From: Archegozetes longisetosus
Taxonomy: Eukaryota; Arthropoda; Arachnida; Sarcoptiformes; Trhypochthoniidae
Assembly: GCA_018873245.2 (NCBI GenBank)
Contig: JAEMBT020000006.1
Span: 7,151,855-7,215,854, forward strand
Length of the DNA: 64,000 bases
Reading direction: 5' to 3'
Both the position numbers and the translations under genes were made by a program. The first letter of the stretch is position 1; each line of letters starts with the position of its first letter. Shown one piece after another: positions 34,001-48,400 of this stretch. The notes beneath the pieces were generated by a model. The model was not told the origin of the DNA. It did not search any database and was given only the letters and a program-made list of their open reading frames with translations.

Positions 34001-37000
34001 AAAAATTAGTTTAGTGTATATTGTAAAAGTTATGGTATATATATCATACTCTATATATAGCAGAACTTATACATTTTCCATCGTCGGGTCAGTGCTATTA
34101 TGTGCTATTTGTAATTGAAGTAACATTACAGATAGCACTTTACAGTCCAGACTCGACGATCTGCCCAAACATTGAAAAACTACAAAACTCATCTGCGCGC
34201 TCAATGAAATAAGCTGGGGCACGACACCGATTTTTCTGCATCATTTAAACTAGAATTAGAGGCGAAAAAACTTTGAGTCCAAAGATTAAAGCAATGACTA
34301 CTGAAGGCAGTCATCTCAACGAGAAAAAGAGAGAAACTTAGCTCTCTCTCTCTCTCTCTCTCGCCTCACTCAAAACTAAGAGTGAGACAAGCAATTCTAT
34401 GACAAGGCCTGTAATTTTGAGAAGAAGTCTTTCGTCTATCTAGAGATAGTGGAAGTTAAAAGAAAATATAGTGCATCGACTTAGAGAAAATCTATTGTGT
34501 ATAAGACAAGGGACTGCGTCGATTATTTTAAAAGTCTGAAAAGTTGGCCCTTATTTTTTGTGTTGTTTTCTCCACTCCCCTGTTCGTGCATGAAATGACA
34601 GAATGCAGTAATTCTGTCATCTCGGCTGTATTTGCACAACTAAGAGACTAGGAGTGCAATTCCACAAGTATTTATTTGACTTTTGATTCAAAAATCTAAA
34701 GTATGAGTAGTGCACACAACACACCACACACTCCCCTAAATTGACTCCGTTTAAGGTCAATACATTTAAAATACGTTTAAATGGGCAGACATTCTAAAAG
34801 AAAAATTGATAGAAAACATATTTTTTGTCATGCCAACAATACCTTAATATGAGGTCAAGTTTGCATTAAGATTATTGATTTGCAAATTTAAATAATAAGT
34901 TTCATAGATATCAAAATAGATTAGTGGATGAAAAGCTTGATTGGTTCTCAATTATCTTTCGTTCTATTGTGAAGTATTTTCATAATAAATAGCAAAAAAA
35001 TAACAATCTTGACACTAGAAAAGGACAGAGTTTTAAGCGAAAAGAAAGCCATTTTTCAGATCTTGAAAACTCCCCCATTCTATGGGATGCAATGCAATTA
35101 AGTGTATGGCATAAAGTGTATGGTATTAAGAGTATGGTATTAAGTGTATGGCATTAAGTCTATGGCATTGTTGGTAAGACTTGCACCTTTCCATTTGAGG
35201 TGCACGCCTCTATTGCCTCGAGTCACTTCTGAAGTTCCGGGACGGCTAACACGATTCAATTCTCTTGCATGAAACACTTGAACACTTTCATCTAGTCATG
35301 AATGCATTGACTCAACCGATCCATAATAAGCAGAGGGACAACAATATTTGATTCCATTTTTAATTAAGATATGCCCGAAATATGCACTCAATTATAATTC
35401 TCAACTATTTTGTCAGAAGAATCACGATCTAAGTTGAACTGCATTTTGCGTGAGTTCAACATCTAAATAATGAGATTGCGTTTCAATGCATTCAAATATT
35501 TGAAGTCTAGTTGCGAAGTATTCTTTCAAAGAATCGCAGAAACATCTGAAATCTGCAAAATTAGTTGTCAATTGAAAAATATGTCGAAACGAGTTGCACA
35601 GCAATTTCAAATCATAACGGAATGCAGATATCTTGAAATTTTTCGATTCAATTTGAAAATCATCTTTTGATAAGTTATAAAGTTTGTGCCATTCTTTTTC
35701 TGCCTATTTCTTTATTAAATTTGAGATCAACTTTAGAAAAACTGAACTGCATTCCACTCAAAAACAAAGTTTTATTCTCATAGAAGAGCTCTAAATAGTT
35801 CAGTATTTGAGTGTTAGATTCGATTACTTGACTCAAAAATCTTAATGACAATATTGAAAGCATCGAAAAGTGCTGACTCGATCCAAATTATAGTCCTAAT
35901 CGATTATTAATGCATTAACTGGCTGGTACTTGTGGTTGATTTTGATAATAAAATGAAATCATTTGATACTCTAAATGGCACTTTCAGCTCATAAGCTCTG
36001 ATTGACAAGCTTAGGCTCACTATAGAAGTACGACAAAAGCATTAAACTTAATTAGTATTGAAGTATGACGTTTTAATGGAAAGTAATATCCATTTATGAG
36101 TCTATTGCGCAACAAATTATTTCAATAAACTTACTGAGCATTAAATAAAATTGTGCAATTCAAATGAAACAGCAATAACTAAAGGTTGTTTTGAACAAGA
36201 TTGTTTTGAGCAAATATGATTTCCGCATTTCGTGTTGAAGTATGAGTTCTGAATGAGTTACAATTACAATAGTAATTATAATGATGAGCATTCTTTACAC
36301 GATTTAAGCATATTAAGCATTCAGAAATATTTGATTCAAACTTAGGCAAGACTGAGAGCAACAGTTACGAACAGAACCCAAACGTATAAATCTTTAATAA
36401 TGATCAATACATGAAAGACTGGAAAGAATTTTCATTCCAAGTCAATTTCAGTGTATTTCTGTCGGATGTTTATGTTTAAAAAGCAGTACAAATTCATGAA
36501 GATATTTGATTTGATAATATATCAGATAATAATTTAAAGAGCATTAGAAGAAGTAATCTTCTTGAGAAAAAAGTAATAATATCTAAATGTGTTAAATTCA
36601 AAACTATGAGCTAATGCATTATACACTTAATTTATTGCAAAAATGTCGACGATCGAGAACTATCCAGTATATCATTAAAGACTTTTGTACTAGGAAAGGA
36701 GGTTTCGTAATTACCTACATCGTGATCGGCCACATAGATGACCAGACATGATATCGAGTGACAGAATCTTCGACACTTGATAACGATCAGGACACGAGTG
36801 GTTAGTAATTGCATGGCCTAAAACGCAATTTGAGTCACGGCTGTGCATGACATAGCCTGAGGCCAAACAAAACAACCGCTTTTGTCATCTGAGGCATCTT
36901 TTTGCAATTTAAAAACTTTTTTAATGACAGTATCTTATGCTATAAGCAAAGCATTTTTCTCGCCGGTGACTTAGATTAATAATAGCTCTCTATGAGAAGT

Positions 37001-38206
37001 ATTCACAAAACTGAAAGCCATGCAACGCATAATTAGCTAATATCGACGACCACCTCATGAAATTGGAATCATTATAAATTCAGATTAACTTATCTATTTC
37101 TAGAGTTAGTAATTCTTTTTAGTATTTGATTAGTTTTTCTCTCAAACATGCTTCAGATAATTCACTGCTTAGGATAACTCGATGCCTCAAAAATGATAAA
37201 TATATTAATCACTTAAAGTACAAATCCATTCAGACGTTAAGAAACTTTTTCATATTTTCTCAAAATATAATTCGATTAATAATAAATTAATCTTATTAAA
37301 CGTTAACGTCAAAGCCAGAAGTGGATTTTAAAAAAGGCAACACAACTCCCACCTGATTAACTGAAACACGATTTTGATTTGTTTTTTCGTTTTAATTAAG
37401 TTCATCGAAGAGGAAATGTTAAATTGAGCGATTAAAGTTTGTCAGTTAAGGATAACTCGCTCATAGTCTAGTGGATATAAGTTGAAATTACACTTCGATC
37501 CTAATGTACAGTCAGTTAGGTTATAAACCATCACACTCATTATCTAAAGTAGGCAATTATCCTTTCATGCTCATTACTAAATTTAAGTCAATGGTTCAGT
37601 CAGTGGCAAAATGGCAAAAAAACTTGACTTTTTAACTGTTTTTGTAAGTCATGAATATTTAAGCCTAACATCAGTGACATGACTCCGAAAGTGAAAGCTT
37701 TCACAAAAAGTCTAACTATTGAATTTTGATCCGACACGAAATAATTTTACAGTTTGCTCCGCAATGCATGAAAACTCACTGTTTTGGTTATAAGGCATTA
37801 GACATTCAAAAGGCATCAAACGATTTACGATATTTTAAAATAATGTAATTTTGCTTAAAAGGGAGAATGAGATGAGGGAAAATGCAATTGCGTGTTGTGT
37901 TGCAGACCAATTTTAAAATTGAAAAACATTTGTCGTAATTAACAGTGACACTGTGAACACCAGCTGTAGTGAATGTAAGCATTCGTGGCTTATCACTTGG
38001 TCTGCGTTTCCAAAATCATACTATTTCCAAAGTGATCCTTTTCCCCCTATTTTAAAATCCCTGTCTATTACACTTCGCACAATGCAATTTCACACTACTC
38101 TCAAAACTACTTTACTTTCATTTAGAAGAACTATGCAAATAGCAATGCGATCGCGCGTACACTAAAACTGATTTTTAACATTCCACAAAAGTTTTCTCTG
38201 GCACTT

Positions 38207-38261
<55 letters not shown>

Positions 38262-39463
38262 TTTGCAAATTTGAAGCAACATTCATAGCCTTAATAGCTT
38301 TCTATTCAGTAATGGTCGTTTGTGCGTCAAAGTCAAATAAGTAAAGCAATCATTATTTTAAGCGGTGGAGAATGTGATGTAGAAAATTGTGCTCTGGTTT
38401 AAGAAGTGCTCTATTTTTACTTTTGCTCGCACAATGTGCAGCGTTTTCTCAACTACTTTCAAGCTGTTCAATTTGAAGCTTATGATCGAATTGAGCTATG
38501 CTACTGAACCCCTTATGTACAATACAAGTTTAGTTAGAGTTTAAGTGTTGCAAAACAGCTGACGTCAGTTAAAAACCTAATTCAATAACCTATTAATGGC
38601 CAAATTTTTGCATCTATTTTACAAATCGTCATTACAGCTGACACGATGTGAATCACAAATATCTAATTTAAAGCCAACAAACAATCATTTCTGCCAAACT
38701 TATGGTTGACTTTTGCATGTTTTAAAGTATAACATATTAGTGGAACAGTTACTGTTAGTTAAACAGTAAAGTTGTGTAAGAGCACAATCTTTTTTCTCAT
38801 ATACGTTCGGCTTAAGACCTGAAAGCTATTTAAGTTATTAAAGCGAACAAAAACACAAAGCATTATGAGTTGAGTAGTTATGGAGTCCCAAAAGAGCACT
38901 TTTTAATAGTTAGACTTTTCATTTAAAACACACAGTGAAAAAATGAAATCATAATCCATTAAAAATATTTTCATTTTTTATATGGGTATGAAATTGAGGG
39001 AGTTTTGTAAACTACGACCCCAATGTAAAAAAACGTTTGCATTTTTGTAAAGCTATGCCACACGGCGTCCCAGCAATTTGCTCAGCTTTGTCTCGCTTTT
39101 CTTTTCTCCGCGATTTTTACGGACCATCAACTTTAATGAAGTAAAATTCATTAGAAAACACTGCCAGAGAAAAAACTTTCACTACAGATTCAGAGTAGGC
39201 TTTTGCTCGCGTGGCGAAGAAAATTTGTTTTTCAGATGAATGGACTTTTTTCAAGCATCCAAAGCAAAGTCTTTCTCCCATACACTAGTGTTGTATTGGA
39301 AACCGCTTACCCCATACGAGCAATACATGTCTCTGAGTACACAAACGCGTCAATGCAGCACAAATGGCATGCATTTCATGATCAACCCAGATTTAAAACA
39401 CATCGTCAGTCATCACCTTATGGACTGCTCTATGCTAAGGCTCGAGCGGTACTCGCAGGCTGT

Positions 39464-39512
<49 letters not shown>

Positions 39513-42389
39513 ACTGCTGCTTCACTTTCCTGTATATTCTGTTGTTTGAAATTTTTCGTGTAAAAGAATGTGAATTGTAAATAATGATTGAGAGAATAAA
39601 AAGAGCTCGAATGTAAATGTGAGCTAAAAATCATTTAGACACTTGTGGAGGGCTTAGCAAAAAGCAAACATTGCAGTACAATTGGTTTTAGCAACGATGC
39701 ACTGATCGCAACATTAGTATTAATACTTATGCTCGTGTTGGCTTTTGTGTTGCTCGCTCTGAACTTATCTCTTAAAAAATAAGTCACTGCCTATCTTTGA
39801 CAAATTGCTTGGAACCCTTTGTTTTTTGTCATTGCTTTGAAGTTAATTAGCCGTACAGTCATAAAGGCATTGAACTGAGATGTTCGCAAATCGTACTATT
39901 AGTTTGTAGTGATGCTAATAATACATGTTTGTCATTGCAGTGATGTTGTTAGTTCCCCTTCAGTTGCATAATTGGATGCTTTTTCAAAAGCAGTCATAGC
40001 AACTGAAAAAGCCTCCAAGAAAGCCTCCAATACTCCTATTGTTCTTTATAATGAACACTTAAAAGCAATTCTTTTAAACTCTTATTGCTTATAGATTTTT
40101 AGAGCTAAGCTAGCTTTCAATTTTATTTGATTGTGCACTTTTTCAACAGATAACATGCGTGCGACCTAACAGTTTCTCATAAGCTGGTGGTGACCATCAC
40201 TTTTAGCTTGGCATATAGTCAACTTTGATTGAATTACATTGAAGTTAGTATAGAACGGACGCGAAATGTGGAACACTATAATAACGACTATAGTAATAAA
40301 ACGATCTCCTACTTAATAAACACAATGAAAACAATATGAAAAGGAAAATAGCTGTTGTGACCTTCGTCTTTGTCAGCTTTCATATAAATTTATTTCAAAT
40401 TTTCCTTTCACATCGATCTGTCCGCCCCTTCTGTCAGCTTTTTAGTGACGCGCTAGCAGTCCATTTATGCTGTATATCAGCAGAATTGGACAGTAATTAT
40501 TATTGCATTACTGTATTAGGACCTCAACTTTTTTATGTTCACTCCAATAATAATTACCACTATTTTGTTCAGCTCAAAATGCTTCTGATCATTGTTATGG
40601 TTGGCAGACTTTTGCAAACTTTTTGTCAGTTTGTCGTCACTAAACTTATTATGATTGGATCTAACAGAACAACAAAATTAATGACAGGCAGACACAATTA
40701 AATAGTAAAAGTTCAATTATTGAGATCGAACCGCTCCCGAATACAGTAGTGGACAGAATGAGGACTGGCTTCACCTAAACAATAAGTTATGCTCACAACG
40801 GGGGGTCAGCAAAACGCAAAACGCTAAAAAATTACAGAAATCTTCAACGCTTAAGACAAGCACAACGATTGCTATGTTTTATTCAACAATATGGCAATGA
40901 ATTGATTCATACAATGCATAATCTTGACAATTGAAACAAGCCTTAAGCAGTGATCTCTGCACAAAAGTATAGTATTTCTCCTATTGCCACCCACTTTGAT
41001 AGAGTCTCTTTCACTTACTTCTAACTAATCACAACATTATAAATATTCAAATATCCATTTCTGAACATGTCAACAATTTCCAAGTAATCTTAATTTGCAT
41101 TCAAGTTGACGTTCAATTTAGTATGGATTAAATAGTATTTCAATAGTAGGACATAAAGTACTTGAAACAATTTGGACGGAATTGAATTGAATGAAAATTT
41201 TGAAAATCCAACAATTGATTATTCCCTCCAGTATACTGAACAGAATAAATTACGGCATAAATTACAGCATAAATTACAACATAAATATCTATTTATCTTA
41301 TATCGGAGCTAAATATAATCAAATTGAACGCACAAAGTGCTTTTAAAGACTATTATTCTCTATTTAATGCTATGGTCTTTAACTAGAATCAAACCTTTTT
41401 CAATGCAACTGAAAATTCATGTAATTTTGATTAAATCACTTTTCGGTGGATCAGAAATTCAAAGTTTTATAAGTGTTAAATATTCATAATATGTTTCCGC
41501 ATTACATCGAAGTATTTAATAATTTATTGCCAGTGACACTAGTATTTGACGATTTTTAATACTCTTTTTGCACATTTGAAATCCAGTCACATATTAATTG
41601 ACTTTAAAGCGAATGAAAAATCGTTTGATTATTTGACTTGAAATATTCATAAACTTAGTTTTATTTTTCAATTCGAGTTATCGTATAATTATATTCTCTC
41701 ATAAAAAATATTAATAAATTATTTAATGTGAAATTTTAGCATTAATGCTAATTATTTAAGGTTAGATTGAGCTTTAAATGTTTAGGAGTTAGCTGAGTGT
41801 CTAAAACTCATTAGAATGATAGGAACGTTAACATTAAAACTAAATTGATTCCGTTTTGCGATGTCCTAATAGTTATGCTGCTTCAACAAAAAGGAGTACA
41901 TCGTTTTGGTTCAATAATAAGTATATAAATTGATAATTACTACTTATTCGAGTTTTAAATTATAACCAACTACACTATTAACTAATTTAGGTAAAGCTAA
42001 TAAATTTGTTTCAGCTCTAAACACATTTGTGTGTATTCTATACAATCGATAAATGAAGTATTTGATAAAAAAAGATCCAAAACCACTCTACAAGTGATAG
42101 CTTATCACGAATAAGGTTTCTGGAACATTTGCAACTGTAATTCATGTTCTCTAAATCAATCTGCTTTTGTCAAACAAAACTCCAAGCCTAACTCTGTGTT
42201 CAAATAAGCCTCAAGTCAGTGGTCGAATTAATGGTCACCCGACTTAATACTAAGTTAGTCACGGCATTTGTAAATTTCTGATCAGAAGGAATGCATTCGA
42301 TAGCAAAGCACACTTTTCCTTCGAGCTGCTTCTCATTAATGAAAAGCTGGCGAGAGTCTCCCTGAGTGGTGGAGCGAATAAATTAATTC

Positions 42390-42435
<46 letters not shown>

Positions 42436-45400
42436 AAAGAGTGAGAAACCAAAGAGCGGGAGAGAGAGACGAACGAGAGTTTACTCTACACAAGTTGTGT
42501 AAACCTTTGCTTCCAGTAATAGTCATCTTTTTCGTAGCACAAGTGCTCCGCAAACTTATTCTCCCGCGGGTCAACATATTAGTTTGGAGTGCATGGCATT
42601 TATTACATATACAGTAAAAGTTCGTGTTAGTCAGTATAGCAGTCAATGAAGTCAATTGAAAGGCAATGCTGAGAAGCCTATTGATCACTTGATCACATCT
42701 CTTAGCTCTTGTTGGGCGCATTTGTGTCACATCAATCGACGCATCAAACGTAAGGCACATCGAATTAATGCGACGCATGACTTATGATAGTCTAAACATT
42801 TTCTTTTACAATTGAAGTGGTTCTACGAACAAAAAGAGTAAACAGGAATGGATATAATACTAATTTGTATGCAATTATTGCATGACATAAGATATAGCGA
42901 TCAAAGGTAAATACGTGCCTATGTTATTCTAACACAACGATGAATAAGATTTTGTAGAGTAAGTTGAGCTAAGTCCCAGTCAAGTCATAGTAGAGTTAAA
43001 CTGATAGCAGAGTTCGAGTCGTAGCAGAGCTAAAGTGATAGCAAAGTTTGAGCCACAGCAAGTCATAGTAGAGTTATATAGCATCGCTTTAGAACTGTCT
43101 AATGTTAGAGTAATGGACTTGTGACCCATCTGTTTGGACAAGGATTAACATTTTCCCATAACAATAAGTCACATTTACATTTTTTAGTGGACTTCGTTTG
43201 CATTACAAGAAAGCCGACCAAAGCCATTACAAAATGATCATATTTGTTCGGTTTGGCCTCTATAAACATAACGATGCCTTCAAGTTCTACAAATTCAAGC
43301 ATTTGTCCCCCGGTGTCGATGACTGAATTAAGAATCGACTCCTATTGACCCTTTTGTATGGTTCATGATATTCGATTTGTCACAATTGCAAACAGCCCAT
43401 AGTACTCACGAAGCAATGGACTTAATGAATGTATTCATGAGATCTCCAGCTAATAAATGACGAGTTTCTTGATTTAGGGCATTCATAATGTTTTTCTAAA
43501 AGCATTCGATGAACTTTACGAATGCAATTGTCATTTGGTAATCATATATAACTAATGTTTGTAAGTTAAATGTCGTGGTTTTATAGAAACCTAAGTATAA
43601 GCTCAGTAGGCACATCCGGCTCTACTTTGACCCCTGTCTCATGCCAACAAGTTTCACATTGACATCGCTTGCAATGTTTGCTATTTTTTATTATCATATG
43701 CTGCTTATAGTAATATTAGTTTCACTATGAATTTCAACATCAATTTCAGTATAACTTTTCGTATAAGTCTTAAATCTTAACATTCAAAAGGTCGTCGATT
43801 TTTGTGAATAGCATTCCTTTCTAAATGATTATATATTTCTCTTTTATGGAATACTGGTATGAAAAAGAGAATAAAATTAAACTGAATTAAGTTAAGCGTT
43901 CTCGTCATAATAAGCTAGGATTTATGCTAAGCTAGTTTTTGGAGAAGGCAGGATTATTCAGGGCTCAGTATATAGTTAGTTAGACTAGCATAGCTACTTG
44001 TATTGTTTTAATTGTCTGTTCGAAAGATCAAATTGGTCAAGAAGAAGTTTTCTTAAGATGGCATAAACCTGTTTATCTAGATTTAGTGTGAAAGCTCATA
44101 TTTATACAATTAAACACTTTTCCAAAAATAATAATTAAAGGGCTTGTGGCGTTTTTATTCTGGATCTGCTATCGCATAATTAATAGCCACCCGCGCCTTA
44201 GAAATATATAATAATTATGAAAGCATTTGTTCCGAGGGCTTACTTTAAATATGTCTTATTCGTTTAGTTTGGAAGAATGTATAGTTTGAAGAGTAGATCG
44301 TTTGAAGAGTGCATGGTTTGAAGAGTGGATCGTTCTTGAAAAATGTATCGTTTAATAATTTATCCGATACTAGGTTATGCTCAACATATATAATATAAGA
44401 CTGAGAGAACCTTAATTTTGATTCTTCACGCAAACTATCAAGCACCTCATAAAATGTCACCATCCAGGGTAGAGCAGGTACTATTATGATTTTGAATGAA
44501 GAATCATGATTTTCCTTATTCCCTCCCACTATTCATATGGTGTTGGCCGCGAGGCTCTAAGCTTTCATATGCGTCCGCATAGTTTGACTTTTTTACAAAA
44601 GCCGAATATTATTAATCTATTGTACAATACACTTAATTCTAGCACAGATAATACAGTCTGTGTAAGTTATCTTTTAGAGGAGACCATTGCCCTCTTCACC
44701 ATTTTTTTCTTCTCCAAATAATACATTGAAATATAAATATGACAATAAGTTTTTAATATTCTCCTATTGTATGGCATAAAATAAATAAATCCTCATCTAT
44801 TTACACCTGATTAATAATATTAATAAATTGGCAGAGGATTTAGCAGCTGTTCTTTCAAAGTAATTAGAGTCCATTGGCGTATGTGATCGTGTCATCACAA
44901 CTATTGCTAAAGCAGATGTATTTGGTCGGTATGAAATTTCTATTGAAGTTTGAGTCAACTAACTTTAATACAACTTTTAACCGGCTCTGCTGGAGACCAG
45001 TCACTTGACTGTCCCCTTATATATTGGAATAAATTAAAACTATCATAGCCGTCATAGCTATGATACTACACCCAACTTCGTTCAAATGCAGTCTCGATCA
45101 GCTCAGCCTTGGAGACCGATCCCAGTTATGTATTCCCCATCGACTTTCATTTAAAAGACATATCCGGTATTATGAAGGCGAGGAGGAATCACAATGAATA
45201 TGCGATTAGATTTGCCTCTGGCTCTGTCATCAGGCTTTTGCTTGAAAATTATGGACGAGTTGGACGGCCACACATCCAACCGATCATTTTGATGAGCAAG
45301 CGTTACACCTCTTCGCCTATTGACCATATGTAAGGGGATATAAGGTTGGCCGAATTACAAGCATTTATTGGCTATTCCTCTAATTGTTAGTGCGATCTTG

Positions 45401-48400
45401 TTTTACCCTTCAGGCTTGTTGTCACAACTTTGGAGTGGCCCAAAAAACAAAGAGGACCGCAGTCTCAAACTCGGTCCCGTTTTTAATCAACATGCAAATC
45501 AGTTCAGACCCGTATTAAAGGTGGGCCTAAAATAGCTCCTACTTCAACATGTACAACATGCACAACATGCAGGTTAATTTGTAATTGAGTCTAACAACAG
45601 TACACTTGAGTAGACTGTAGGCACAGGATTGAATAGGGTGTGGATAAATTGTTTTTTGATATGCTTTAACATCCACTCCACTTAAAAGTCATGTTTTTGT
45701 CTTCAGAGCCAAATATCAAGTCTACGCTCACTATTCCACAATTCCCGAGCAAAATTGTCGAGCACCCCGTGAGGCTGATTTATGTTCTATTCGTGGTCTG
45801 TCGGCGATCATCTCTAATGCATCGCCTCAGGCTATTCGGCAACAAACTTGTCGGTTCTTTAGACATACGCATCCATTTATGGTGAAATACTAGCATTCAA
45901 GCAATGGATATCTCACTTTCTAAGAATGAAAGCTCAAACTTAAGCTCACAATTTATGCTTTATTTTCTTAATTTAATCATTAGCTACGATCAAAGTGTTA
46001 TTACTCTTTAATAAAATGTAAATAATAACACTTATTCAGCATTTAAATAGACGTAAAGTACTATAAAATAAACTTTATATTTAGTTGTCGTAACTTTGTT
46101 ATTCTTACTTCACATCCCTTAATATCAGTGTTTTTGCCACCGAGACATTGATTCCAGACACAAACACCTCACTAGATACTAATGTTATTTTTTCGTCAAG
46201 CTCAACAAAACGTCCATTTTCCACATAAATATGAACAAGACAAGTTTGCACAACTTAATCGATTGTTTAAATTGAATGTTTTCAATCGAATACAATTAGT
46301 TTTGATAATTGAAACATTGGATTCGATGGAATTTCATTAGTATGATAATGTCAAAACTCTATATAATCAGCATGAACTCAATCTAAGCCCTACCTAAGAC
46401 TAAATTATAGTTCAATCTTCAATACGAGTAACAATTTTCACAACAATTAATTTAATCGTTTTTTAGCAATTTTAAATGAGTTCAATAAAATCCTAAATCT
46501 ATATCCAATTCAAATTTAAATTGATTTTTAATTTAAGGAAACGAAAAAATGTTCGTTTAATGAAATTTGATTGCCATTAGAATTGACTTCTCACATTTTG
46601 ATATCTTCCCAATCTGTCTGACTGTTTATTTAAGATGTTCTTGTTTAGTTTTATCTTCTTCCGACTCAAAAATAGAAATGATTGAACATTAGTTAGATAA
46701 CCGTTAAAAACTGAGCCCATATTTTTCAGGTAAAACTCATTGAAAGGTTAAAAATACTGATCTTGTAACCAGCTTGTTTAAAATTAGCTAACGTTTATTT
46801 AATGAAAATTATACTCACTCTAGCTGGATAGAATATATATAAATTATTAATTTAGAAGAGAATAACTCAGGCTTTATGAATAAGATGTAATTTTCTATTC
46901 AATACATGTATTCCACTATTCAGTACCAGTAATGGCAATGTGTGAAAATATAACTACTAGAAAGGGGCAAATACTTCTTAACATTAATATCAAACTTTAA
47001 GTAATAATTCATTTCAGAGCTTATAGACGATAAGCTAATTAACCTCTTTAAGTAATAACTGAAAAACGTTTCTTGTTCGACATTAGTTGTTTTAATGTAA
47101 TGAGTTAAACTTATTTCGTTAAGACTTTCTCGTATTTTTTTCTAATTTTCAATTGCAATTTTTACGAGCGCACATTTGTCATCGCGAGATGCAGCTCAAA
47201 TTGTAAATGTTCAGACTGAAACGCAGCTCAAATTGTAGATGCTCAAATTGTAGATGCTCGAACTGAAATGCAACTCAAACTGTATAATTCTAGCTTTAGG
47301 CAAACACTTATGCCTAGCTCTACAATGAAGTCTAACCTAAAAAATTTGCAGTTTCTAACATAAGCTTAGTTTCTAAAATACTCTCTTGTGTAAGATTAAG
47401 GCAGACAGTGTCATGCATATAAGGCATATAAGTTGATATTTCACGTATGAGAAGTAGAGAATGTATTAAGTTTTGCAGCTAAAGGAAGAGCCAATCCTCC
47501 AGCCAATTGTGCTCTACTAGTAGTAACTTATATTAGGGCCGAATTGCAATACCACGAGCACTAGTTTAAAACAGTTGTTTCAATCTAACTGTTTTATATT
47601 ATATCTGATGGCAAATTTTTCACAGTGTCATTTACCAGTTTATCAGTATAGCACCAAATGCACAAATGCAAAAGAGTATGCATTCGCTTTTCCAAAACTC
47701 CCCAGTCCTCACAATATCCCACTGTTTTTGATCCCAATTGCCATATTTCTCAGGTCAAGATTGGTGTGTCCCTTGACTACACTTCCCATGTGGACAATTT
47801 GACATGTCTGTTCATATTACATATATTAACTTATGCAGTACTGAATCTCCCTCTAGGCCTTGAGAATGCATAAAGAAATCAGATTATTTTATTATGAATG
47901 TCCTAAACATATTGCAGTTCACCATCACTTGCGCAACACTCACACCAAACATTGAACACAAGTCTGCTATAAACTATTTCGTCGACTAACTATCGATACA
48001 CTGAAATGCTATAGCTTTTGAAAAGTGATATAACTTTTTTCCACTGCAAAACTAGTATCAGCACTCATACAGTATCTCTACAAGTGATATGAGTGTCAAT
48101 ATTAGAACATGAAATATTAGCATAAAAATTATATTTATTTTAAGCTCCAAATGCAAAAACTAATAGGGATTCTGGCACATCATGGAAGCTTGGGATATGA
48201 GCAATAATATAAGACGTGATAATAGCTATAAACAATGGGTAGAGTCGATGACGATTCAGTAATGGATGCGATATGTATTAGTAGGCTTCTGAATTGAGTA
48301 TATGAATGGATCGAAAATAAGGCAAATGCTGTTTTCCCCTTTGCATCTTCGGCGTCGATTAATAATTGAGCCGAATAGCACTTTTCCCACATGATGCACC

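Noticed and set aside
35184-35204. GCACCT/AGGTGC short hairpin
   Set aside because: A 6-bp stem is common by chance; no RNA gene structure around it.
39203-39580. 125- and 107-codon plus-strand open frames with SLSLSLSL runs
   Set aside because: The length comes from the (CT)n tract, which has no stop in any frame; the rest resembles no protein and has no splice context.
40490-40514. Third WGTAAT-N9-ATTACW hairpin resembling the core of the 34-kb and 62-kb hairpins
   Set aside because: Only an 8-bp stem and no sequence similarity beyond the AT-rich core; likely chance.
40336-40701. 121-codon plus-strand frame with a hydrophobic, signal-like N-terminus
   Set aside because: Cys/Phe/Leu-rich as expected of translated AT-rich DNA; no family match, no poly(A) or promoter context, antisense inside a basonuclin intron.
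42383-42778. 131-codon minus-strand frame ending in SLSLSLSL
   Set aside because: Also produced by a GA/CT microsatellite; no recognisable domain.
43005-43030. GTTCGAGTC resembling a tRNA T-arm
   Set aside because: No matching acceptor, D or anticodon arms; it is a unit of a degenerate minisatellite.
44245-44529. 94-codon minus-strand frame
   Set aside because: Its C-terminal half is the translation of the 16-17-bp tandem repeat.
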